From: DATAQC01 sp046263055
GTDB taxonomy: Bacteria; Actinomycetota; Acidimicrobiia; Acidimicrobiales; AC-14
Direction of reading: 5' to 3'
NCBI GenBank assembly: GCA_046263055.1
Contig: JBHELO010000084.1
Coordinates: 1-26,587, forward strand
DNA length: 26,587 bases
Position numbers and translations under genes: made by a program. Below, in pieces: positions 20,560 to 26,587 of the stretch (positions are counted from its first letter, which is position 1; every line of letters begins with the position of its first letter). The notes under the pieces are model-generated. The model had not been told where the DNA came from. It did not search any database and was given only the letters and a program-made list of their open reading frames with translations.

Positions 20560-21582
20560 GTGGCCGCCATCGAGGTTTCCGGCCTGGTGGTCCGCTACGG
20601 CGACCTCACCGCGGTGGACGGTCTGGACCTGGTGGCCGAGGCCGGCCAGGTCGTCGCCCTCCTCGGCCCCAACGGTGCGGGCAAGACCACGACCACCGAG
20701 ACGCTGGAGGGCTACCGCCGTCCCACCGTCGGGACGGTGCGGGTGCTGGGCCTCGACCCGGTGGCCGACCACCGTCGTCTCACCCCTCGCATCGGCGTCA
20801 TGCTCCAGGGGGGCGGCGTGTACCCCGGCATCCGCCCCGACGAGGCCATGCGCCTGTTCGCCGCCTACTACCGGACCCCCGCCGACCCCGATGCCCTCCT
20901 CGACCGGGTGGGCCTGGACCGCCAGCGGTCCACCCCGTGGCGGCGGCTGTCGGGTGGTGAGCGGCAGCGCCTGTCGCTGGCGCTGGCCCTCGTCGGTCGG
21001 CCCGAGGTGGCCTTCCTCGACGAGCCCACCGCGGGCGTGGACCCGGGCGGCCGTCAGGTGGTGCGGCGGGTCATCCGGGAGCTCGCCGAGGGGGGTGCCG
21101 GCGTGCTCCTGGCCACCCACGAGCTGGACGAGGCCGAGCGCCTCGCCGACCGGGTGGTGATCGTGGACCGGGGCCGGGTCCTGGCCGCCGGCACGCCCGC
21201 CGAGCTGGTGGGCCGGGGGGCCGGCAGCCGGATCTCGTTCGGCGCCTCGCCCGGCCTCGACACCGCCGCCCTGGCCGGGCGCCTGAGGGCGGCGGTGGCC
21301 GAGGTCAGCCCCGGCGAGTACCGGGTGGAGGCACCCGCCGCGCCGGCCACGGTGGCCGCCCTCACCGGCTGGCTGGCCGAGCACGACCTCCCGCTGGCCG
21401 ACCTGCGGGCCAGCCGCCAGAGCCTGGAGGACGTGTTCCTCCGCCTCACGTCGGAGGCGCTGGGCGACGGGAGCGGCGCCCGCCCGGCCGGATCCTGGGA
21501 CGGCGACCACGGCGCCGGCCCGGCCGGATCCGGGGACGGCGACCACGGCGATGGCGATGGCGGGCGGGGCGGGCGGCAGTGA
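20560..21582 (+). CDS. ABC-2 type exporter, ATP-binding protein
   Basis: 340 residues from a GTG. Domains: Walker A LLGPNGAGKTTTTETLEG (about residues 35-52), Q-loop MLQGGGVYPGIRP, signature LSGGERQRLSLALAL, Walker B EVAFLDEPTAGVDP and the switch THELDEAERLADR, then a C-terminal region found in drug- and polysaccharide-type ABC-2 exporters (ASRQSLEDVFLRLT). The tail is low complexity with a duplicated 12-residue unit rich in Asp, His and Gly. The TGA overlaps the GTG of the permease gene by 4 nt, so the subunits are made together. The substrate cannot be told; the family exports drugs, peptides or antibiotics. Confidence 0.92.
   Translation: MAAIEVSGLVVRYGDLTAVDGLDLVAEAGQVVALLGPNGAGKTTTTETLEGYRRPTVGTVRVLGLDPVADHRRLTPRIGVMLQGGGVYPGIRPDEAMRLFAAYYRTPADPDALLDRVGLDRQRSTPWRRLSGGERQRLSLALALVGRPEVAFLDEPTAGVDPGGRQVVRRVIRELAEGGAGVLLATHELDEAERLADRVVIVDRGRVLAAGTPAELVGRGAGSRISFGASPGLDTAALAGRLRAAVAEVSPGEYRVEAPAAPATVAALTGWLAEHDLPLADLRASRQSLEDVFLRLTSEALGDGSGARPAGSWDGDHGAGPAGSGDGDHGDGDGGRGGRQ
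21482..21553 (+). repeat. 36-bp tandem duplication at the 3' end of the ABC ATPase gene
   Basis: Two nearly identical 36-bp copies (the GGATCC at 21490-21495 recurs at 21526-21531) encode ARPAGSWDGDHG and AGPAGSGDGDHG. The frame is kept. Confidence 0.85.
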
Positions 21583-22307
21583 CCGTGCGGGCCCTGGTGG
21601 CCCAGGCCCGGGTGGAGCTGGCGCTGACCCTGCGCCGGGGGGAGTCGGTGCTCCTCTCGCTGGGCATCCCCGTGCTCCTGCTGGCCTTCTTCTCGGTGGT
21701 GGACGTGCTGCCCACCGACACCCGCCACCCGGTGGACTTCCTGGCGCCCGGCGTGCTGGCCCTGGCCGTCATGTCCACCGCCATGGTCGGCCTCGGCATC
21801 GCCACCGGCTTCGAGCGTCAGTACGGGGTGCTCAAGCGCCTGGGGGCCACGCCCCTAGGGCGGCCGGCCCTGCTGGCGGCCAAGACCCTGGCCGTGCTGG
21901 CAGTGGAGGTCGTGCAGGTGGCCGTGCTGGTGGGCGTCGCCGCCCTGCTCGGGTGGGACCCGTCAGGGTCGGCGGGGCTGGCCCTGGCGGCCATCCTCCT
22001 GGCCACCGTCGGCTTCGCCGGCCTGGGCCTGCTCATGGCCGGTACCATGCGGGGGGAGACGGTGCTGGCCGCCGCCAACGGCTTGTACCTGGTGCTGCTC
22101 CTCCTCGGGGGCATGGTCGTGCCCCTGGCCAAGCTGCCGTCGGGGCTCCGGGCGGTGGCCCGCCTGTTGCCGGCCGCCGCCCTCTCCGACGCCCTCCACG
22201 GCGCCTTCACCACCGCCGCCTCGGTGCCCGGACGGGCATGGGTGGTGCTGGTGGCGTGGGCGGTGCTCGCCCCCCTGGCGGCGGCCGCCACGTTCCGCTG
22301 GGAATAG
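21579..22307 (+). CDS. ABC-2 type exporter, permease protein
   Basis: 242 residues from a GTG that overlaps the ATPase stop. Six hydrophobic segments are visible, starting with ESVLLSLGIPVLLLAFFSVVDVL and ending with AWVVLVAWAVLAPLAAAATF. Between segments two and three ERQYGVLKRLGATPLGRPALLAAK is the coupling-helix motif of the DrrB/ABC-2 family, and LLLLGGMVVPLAKLP precedes the last helices. It forms the membrane channel with the upstream ATPase, probably as a homodimer. The gene is convergent with ctaG, 88 nt apart. Confidence 0.9.
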   Translation: MTVRALVAQARVELALTLRRGESVLLSLGIPVLLLAFFSVVDVLPTDTRHPVDFLAPGVLALAVMSTAMVGLGIATGFERQYGVLKRLGATPLGRPALLAAKTLAVLAVEVVQVAVLVGVAALLGWDPSGSAGLALAAILLATVGFAGLGLLMAGTMRGETVLAAANGLYLVLLLLGGMVVPLAKLPSGLRAVARLLPAAALSDALHGAFTTAASVPGRAWVVLVAWAVLAPLAAAATFRWE

Positions 22308-22395
22308 CCCGCCCCGCCGCCTGACCGCCGGCCGCCCGCCATGGGGACCTCCGCCGGGCAATTGCGCGAGTTCGAGGGACGGGTGCGGCGGGGGG

Positions 22396-23310
22396 TCAGC
22401 GGCCGGGGGCTTCGCCCAGCTCGCGCAGCTCCCGCTCGACGTCGGCCCACAGAAGCACGTCGGCGCCGGGCCCGGGCTCGGCCACCGCTGGGGGGGGCTC
22501 GGGCGGCGCGCCACCGCCTCGGCCCTGGCCTTCCTCGCTGTCGTGCCAGCGGAAGAAGACCACCGCGATGATCGTCCAGAGGTAGAAGCCGGCGCCCACC
22601 TTCATGATGAGGCCGGCCACCTGCTGGTCGGTCAGCGCGCTGACACCCCAGAGCCGGGGGAACGTCTCGTAGATGTGGTACAGCGGCTTGGCCCCGAAGG
22701 TCAGGAAAGAGGCGGGCACCGTGGGGACCATGGTCTGCAGGAACAGGTAGAGCATCTGGGTGGGCGGCCTGGCCCGGGGCACCTCGGGGATCGTGCTCGC
22801 CACCGGCAGCCACATGAACAGGGCGGAGAGGAGCAGGACGGCGTGGGCCACGAAGTGCACTGGGTGGTGGCGAAGGGTGGCGGTCACCACCGCCGGCCAG
22901 TGGCTCAGGACCAGGATCAGGTTGAACTGGATGAGCCCGGGTACAGGGCGGCCCACGCTGCGCACCAGCCGCAGCCGCCGGGTCGGGCGCCCGCCGGGGA
23001 CGATGCCGTCGCCGCCCCCGTCGGCGCCGGCGGGCGTCGGGCCCGTGATCCCGAGGATGCGGCGGCCCAGCCACGGCGGCGTCCCCAGCACCAGGAGCGG
23101 GGCGGCCACCAGGGTGAACAGCAGGTGCTGCACCATGTGGACGCTGTACAGGTAGTCCTCGGCCAGGTCGTGGACCGGCCAGTCCGAAGCCAGCCACATG
23201 ACCGCCACCCCGGCGAAGAAGAAGCGGGCCCGCCGCCGGTCGATGGCCACGCCCGCCACCCGGTGGGCGCCCACCCAGGCGGCCACCACCGCGGCCACCA
23301 GCGCCCACAC
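22396..23310 (-). CDS. ctaG: Cytochrome c oxidase assembly factor CtaG (caa3 type)
   Basis: At least 304 residues in seven or so membrane helices. Family landmarks are VMWLASDWPVHDLAEDYLYSVHMVQHLLFTLVAAPLLVLGTP, LSHWPAVV, HFVAHAVLLLSALFMWLPV and YLFLQTMVPTVPASFLTF. CtaG is needed to mature the CuB site of caa3-type oxidases, consistent with the linked subunit genes. The first normal start codon in frame is the GTG at 23310, but the codons just before it encode FPAWHLHPDV, which fits the usual family N-terminus, so translation probably begins further upstream at a non-standard codon (CTG at 23358 is the best placed). A Pro/Gly-rich charged tail follows the last helix. Confidence 0.88.
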   Translation of the reverse strand: MWALVAAVVAAWVGAHRVAGVAIDRRRARFFFAGVAVMWLASDWPVHDLAEDYLYSVHMVQHLLFTLVAAPLLVLGTPPWLGRRILGITGPTPAGADGGGDGIVPGGRPTRRLRLVRSVGRPVPGLIQFNLILVLSHWPAVVTATLRHHPVHFVAHAVLLLSALFMWLPVASTIPEVPRARPPTQMLYLFLQTMVPTVPASFLTFGAKPLYHIYETFPRLWGVSALTDQQVAGLIMKVGAGFYLWTIIAVVFFRWHDSEEGQGRGGGAPPEPPPAVAEPGPGADVLLWADVERELRELGEAPGR

Positions 23311-23359
23311 GTCGGGGTGCAGGTGCCAGGCCGGGAACGGGACCGCGATGGCCGTCAGC

Positions 23360-23755
23360 TCACCCCCCGCCGCGGGTCCAGACGTGGAACGTGGTGAGGA
23401 CCACCGTGTAGACGAACAGGGCGAGGAGGACGCCGAGCACGAACAGGCGACGAAACGTCCGGCTGTCGAACCGCAGGTGCATGAACCAGGCCACGACCAT
23501 CGTGAACTTGGTGATGGCCAGTACCAGCAGGATGGGGACCAGCGCCCCCTTGAGGGCCTTGAGGTAGTAGACGCCCACCTCGACGGCGGTGATGCAGGCC
23601 AGGATGAGGGCGATGCCGACGTACTGGGCCTCGCTCGGGTGGGCGTGGCCGGGCGTGGTGGGGTCGGCCGTGGCCGCCGCGTCGTCGGTGACCGCCCCGG
23701 CGTCGGGTGCCGGCGTCTCGGAGGGCGAGCGCTCTTGGGACGATGCGGTGGCCAT
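23360..23755 (-). CDS. Cytochrome c oxidase subunit IV family protein
   Basis: 131 residues: a disordered Ala/Thr/Pro-rich N-terminus of about 40 residues, then three helices (YVGIALILACITAVEVGVYYL, VPILLVLAITKFTMVVAWFMHLRFDSR and LFVLGVLLALFVYTVVLTTFHVW). This matches the small prokaryotic COX4 protein that stabilises bacterial heme-copper oxidases. The ATG overlaps the subunit III stop by 1 nt (TGATG). Confidence 0.88.
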   Translation of the reverse strand: MATASSQERSPSETPAPDAGAVTDDAAATADPTTPGHAHPSEAQYVGIALILACITAVEVGVYYLKALKGALVPILLVLAITKFTMVVAWFMHLRFDSRTFRRLFVLGVLLALFVYTVVLTTFHVWTRGGG

Positions 23756-24372
23756 CAGGGGATGAGGTAGACGACGGTGAAGATCACGATCCAGACGATG
23801 TCCACGAAGTGCCAGTACAGGCCCACCAGCTCCACCGTCTCCGACTTGGAGGCGGGCAGCTTGCCCTTCACCGAAAGGTTCCACAGGGACAGGAGCATCA
23901 GGACGCCGATGGTCACGTGGGCCCCGTGGAAGCCGGTCAGCACGAAGAAGCTGCTCCCGAACAGGTTGGTGGAGATCTTGAGGCCCTTGTTGTAGAAGGT
24001 CGTGAACTCGTACATCTGGCCGGCCACGAAGGACGCGCCCAGCAGGGCGGTGGTGAGCAGCCAGATGCGGAGCCGGCGGTGGTCGCCCCGCTGGATGGCG
24101 GCCAGGGCCAGCACCATGGTGAGCGAGCTCATGAGGAGCACGAACGAGCTCACCGACGTGTACGGGATGTCGTACACGTCCTTGGGCCGGATGGTGTGGG
24201 GAAGGCTCCGGCCCCGGAACAGCATGTAGGTGGAGATCAGGGCGCCGAAGAGGAGGCACTCGGAGCCCAGGAAGGCCCACATCGCCACCTTCTCGTTGCT
24301 GAGGCCGGTGGACGTGGGCGGGTGGCCCTCGGGCGCCTCGGTGTGGCTTCCCTGGCTGGCGGTCAAGGTCAT
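23755..24372 (-). CDS. ctaE: Cytochrome c oxidase subunit III
   Basis: 205 residues with five helices, the short form usual in actinobacteria. Landmarks are KVAMWAFLGSECLLFGALIS with the conserved Glu, SFVLLMSSLTMVLALAAI, GQMYEFTTF, FGSSFFVLTGFHGAHVTIG, and the terminal VGLYWHFVDIVWIVIFTVVYLIP. Subunit III supports proton delivery and the stability of subunit I. The ATG overlaps the ctaD stop by 1 nt (TGATG), and its own stop overlaps the subunit IV start in the same way. Confidence 0.95.
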   Translation of the reverse strand: MTLTASQGSHTEAPEGHPPTSTGLSNEKVAMWAFLGSECLLFGALISTYMLFRGRSLPHTIRPKDVYDIPYTSVSSFVLLMSSLTMVLALAAIQRGDHRRLRIWLLTTALLGASFVAGQMYEFTTFYNKGLKISTNLFGSSFFVLTGFHGAHVTIGVLMLLSLWNLSVKGKLPASKSETVELVGLYWHFVDIVWIVIFTVVYLIP

Positions 24373-26429
24373 CAGTGGCCTCCCTCGCCCGGGCCTGCCC
24401 CCACCGGCTCGAGGTCGACGCCCGGCAGATCGGGGCCCGGCTCCTCGGGAGCGGTGGCCGGCTCCAGGGCCCACGCGTAGAGCCCGCCAAGCACCCAGAG
24501 GCCACCGAGGATGGCGACGATCCACACCCGGTAGATCATGCCGTAGCAGATGACGGCCAGGCCCAGCGAGCTGAGGGCCGGCCAATACGACGGCGACGGC
24601 ATGTGGATGTGGGGCTCGTGGCCGCCGTCGTCCCCGTGGCCGGGGCCCCGGTCGGGGCCGTCGTCCCCGGCCGGGCCGTCGTCGTCCTCGAGGGCGGCGG
24701 TGACCATCGCCGCGGTGGTGGCCTCGGGGGAGGCCCCGGCCGGTTCCCGGGGCACGGCCCGGCCGTGCTCGTCCTCGGTGTACTTGCGGTGCCACAGGTC
24801 GTCGCGAGCCGTCACCACCGGCACCTCGGCGAAGTTGTACTCGGGCGGCGGGGAGGAGGTCGCCCACTCCAGTGTCCTCGCGTCCCAGGGGTCGTCACCG
24901 GCGTCGGGGTTCCTGCGGGAGACCCAGACGTTGTAGATGAACACCAGGACCCCGAAGGCGATGACGAACGAACCGATGGTGGACACGCGGTTCCAGAAGT
25001 CCCAGCCCCGGTTGGAGGGGTAGGTGTAGATCCGCCGGGGCATGCCCTGGAGGCCGAGGATGTGGAAGGGCCCGAAGGTCATGTTGAAGCCGATCATGAA
25101 CAGCCAGAACTGAAGCTTGCCGAGGCGGTCGGAGAGCATGTGCCCGACCACCTTCGGGAACCAGTAGTAGATCCCGGCGAAGAGGCCGAAGACGCTGCCG
25201 CCGAACAGCACGTAGTGGAAGTGGGCCACCACGTAGTAGGTGTCGGTCTGCTGGGTGTCGGCCGGCACCACGCCGTGGGTGACGCCCGAAAGACCGCCGA
25301 TGGTGAACATGGCCACGAAGCCCACCGCGAAGAGCAGGGGGGCGGTGATGCGGATCTTGCCGCGCCACATGGTGGCCAGCCAGTTGAAGATCTTGACGCC
25401 CGTGGGGACGGCGATGAACATCGTGGAGGCGCTGAACGCCGAGGTGGCCACCGGGCCCAGGCCGGTGGCGAACATGTGGTGGGCCCAGACGCCCCAGCCC
25501 ATGAACCCGATGGCGATGCCCGAGAACACCATCACCTGGTAGCCGAACAGCGGCTTGCGGGCGAAGACGGGGATGACCTCGGACACGATGCCCATGGCCG
25601 GCAGGATGAGGATGTACACCTCGGGATGGCCGAAGAGCCAGAAGAGGTGCTGCCACAAGAGTGGGTCGGAGCCTGCCTGGGCGTTGAAGAAGTTGGCCCC
25701 GAACTGGCGGTCGAACATCAGTAGGAACAGGGCCACCGTGATCACCGGGATGGCGAACAACAGGAGGAACTGGGCCACCAGCGCCATCCACGTGAAGATC
25801 GGCATGCGGAACAGGCTCATGCCCGGCGCCCGCATGTTGATGACCGTGACGATCAGGTTCACGGCGCCGGTGAGGGACGCGATGCCGAGGATCTGGAGGC
25901 CGAAGAGCCAGAAGTCGATGTTGTGGCCGGAGTTGTACAGCTTCAGGGTGTTGGGGGCGTACCCGAACCAGCCGCCGTTGGGGGCGCCCCCGAGGAGGAA
26001 GCTGGAGTACATGAACAACCCGCCGGTGAGGAAGACCCAGAACCCGAAGGCGTTGAGCCGGGGGAAGGCGACGTCCCTTGCCCCGATCTGGAGGGGGATG
26101 AGGTAGTTGGCGAAGGCGGCCGACAGGGGCATCACGAAGAGGAAGATCATCGTGGTGCCGTGCATCGTGAAGACCTGGTTGTAGCTGTCGGCGCTGAGGA
26201 ACGTGTTGTTCGGTGAGCCCAGCTGGATGCGCAGCAGCAGGGCCTCGAGGCCGCCGACCAGGAAGAAGGCGAAGGCGGCGACGCCGTACATGATCCCGAT
26301 CTTCTTGTGGTCGACGGTGGTGATCCACGACCAGGCGCCCTTGGTGTAGCCCGTCGGCCGGCGCAGCAGCCGGACCGGTTCCTCGGGCGGGGCGAACGGC
26401 GTGCGGGGGGGTTCGGTGACGATGGCCAT
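24372..26429 (-). CDS. ctaD: Cytochrome c oxidase subunit I with a subunit-IV-like C-terminal extension
   Basis: 685 residues, about 120 longer than typical. Residues 1-540 hold the twelve-helix heme-copper core: the low-spin heme ligand in FTMHGTTMIFLF, CuB ligand and cross-linked Tyr in WLFGHPEVYILILP, WAHHMFATG, and HFHYVLFGG with the high-spin and low-spin heme histidines. It reduces O2 to water and pumps protons. After DLWHRKYTEDEHG comes a 50-residue acidic/Gly/His linker and then two more hydrophobic segments (about residues 617-653, from WPALSSLGLAV to GGLWVLGGLYAW) with a Pro/Glu tail. GGAGG lies 9 nt before the ATG. Confidence 0.95.
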   Translation of the reverse strand: MAIVTEPPRTPFAPPEEPVRLLRRPTGYTKGAWSWITTVDHKKIGIMYGVAAFAFFLVGGLEALLLRIQLGSPNNTFLSADSYNQVFTMHGTTMIFLFVMPLSAAFANYLIPLQIGARDVAFPRLNAFGFWVFLTGGLFMYSSFLLGGAPNGGWFGYAPNTLKLYNSGHNIDFWLFGLQILGIASLTGAVNLIVTVINMRAPGMSLFRMPIFTWMALVAQFLLLFAIPVITVALFLLMFDRQFGANFFNAQAGSDPLLWQHLFWLFGHPEVYILILPAMGIVSEVIPVFARKPLFGYQVMVFSGIAIGFMGWGVWAHHMFATGLGPVATSAFSASTMFIAVPTGVKIFNWLATMWRGKIRITAPLLFAVGFVAMFTIGGLSGVTHGVVPADTQQTDTYYVVAHFHYVLFGGSVFGLFAGIYYWFPKVVGHMLSDRLGKLQFWLFMIGFNMTFGPFHILGLQGMPRRIYTYPSNRGWDFWNRVSTIGSFVIAFGVLVFIYNVWVSRRNPDAGDDPWDARTLEWATSSPPPEYNFAEVPVVTARDDLWHRKYTEDEHGRAVPREPAGASPEATTAAMVTAALEDDDGPAGDDGPDRGPGHGDDGGHEPHIHMPSPSYWPALSSLGLAVICYGMIYRVWIVAILGGLWVLGGLYAWALEPATAPEEPGPDLPGVDLEPVGAGPGEGGH

Positions 26430-26484
26430 CAGCGGCTGCCTCCGGACGGCGGCGCAGGGCGCGCGGGCACTTGAGCGTGTCTTG

Positions 26485-26587
26485 TCACTTGAGGGTCTGC
26501 AGGTAGGCGATGAGCTTGGTGATCTCGTCGCCGCTGAGCTTGAGGTTGGGCATCTTGGACCCCGGCTTCACCGCCGGGGGGTTCTCC
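26485..26587 (-). CDS. ctaC: Cytochrome c oxidase subunit II, C-terminal cytochrome c domain (partial)
   Basis: Only the last 34 codons are in the window, reading ENPPAVKPGSKMPNLKLSGD then EITKLIAYLQTLK and TGA. KPGSKMPNL contains the Met axial ligand of a class I cytochrome c domain, and the end is the usual terminal helix of that fold. Such a domain at the end of subunit II defines caa3-type oxidases, and the position just before ctaD fits ctaC. A separate cytochrome c gene cannot be excluded because the N-terminal part lies outside. Confidence 0.8.
   Translation of the reverse strand, partial: ENPPAVKPGSKMPNLKLSGDEITKLIAYLQTLK

Overview
This is a window of very GC-rich chromosomal DNA, clearly above 70 % G+C by eye except for one dip. 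It is from an actinobacterium, most likely a class Acidimicrobiia-type Actinomycetota (the class is inference). The pointers are a mycothiol-dependent formaldehyde dehydrogenase (mycothiol is an actinobacterial thiol), actinobacterial-style cytochrome oxidase genes, many GTG starts, and several genes with a TANNNT -10 box only 6-8 nt before the start codon, the layout of leaderless mRNAs. There is no phage, no CRISPR array and no intact insertion sequence. Most of the window is core metabolism.

Layout. 1-2155 (-): ammonium transporter amt overlapping a divergent P-II protein gene that runs off the left edge. 2315-2689 (+): small PNPOx-like flavin protein. 2704-4299 (-): ABC-F ATPase. 4300-5045: no recognisable gene; about 4380-5500 is a lower-GC patch carrying one small unknown gene (5046-5486), next to a very short GC-rich ORF that may be a truncated gene. 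5696-6310 (-): membrane protein; 6336-6407: tRNA-Lys(TTT). 6499-7770 (+): long disordered protein. 7781-12178 (-): five-gene run (muconolactone-isomerase-like, DUF2231-Rieske, phosphoribosyltransferase, mycothiol-dependent formaldehyde dehydrogenase, FAD oxidoreductase). 12264-12533 (+): small helical protein. 12571-15440 (-): topoisomerase IB, DUF72, glycine-zipper stress protein and an apparently frameshifted proline-rich gene. 15427-16388 (+): zinc-ribbon protein and inorganic pyrophosphatase. 16409-18269 (-): lytic transglycosylase, DUF2071, membrane protein. 18347-19235 (-): sdhD, sdhC and a 44-residue membrane peptide. 19246-20535 (-): serS, divergent from 20560-22307 (+), an ABC-2 type exporter. 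22396-26587 (-): caa3-type cytochrome c oxidase cluster ctaG, subunit IV, ctaE, ctaD, and the end of ctaC.

How it fits together. The right third is respiratory: succinate dehydrogenase anchors and a complete terminal oxidase module with tightly overlapping genes. The left end is nitrogen uptake and sensing. The middle run suggests formaldehyde/redox detoxification. I did not find an obviously new multi-gene system. The best second-look items are: a 16-bp palindrome between serS and the ABC exporter that appears to hold two back-to-back -10 boxes sharing one TA step, each placed for leaderless translation; a P-II protein lacking the modifiable Tyr51 and key ATP-site residues; a pyrophosphatase with altered metal-ligand positions; a 44-residue peptide leading the sdhCD unit, with its -10 box built over the serS stop codon; two genes (ctaG and the zinc-ribbon gene) whose likely start codons are not ATG/GTG/TTG; and the lower-GC patch.
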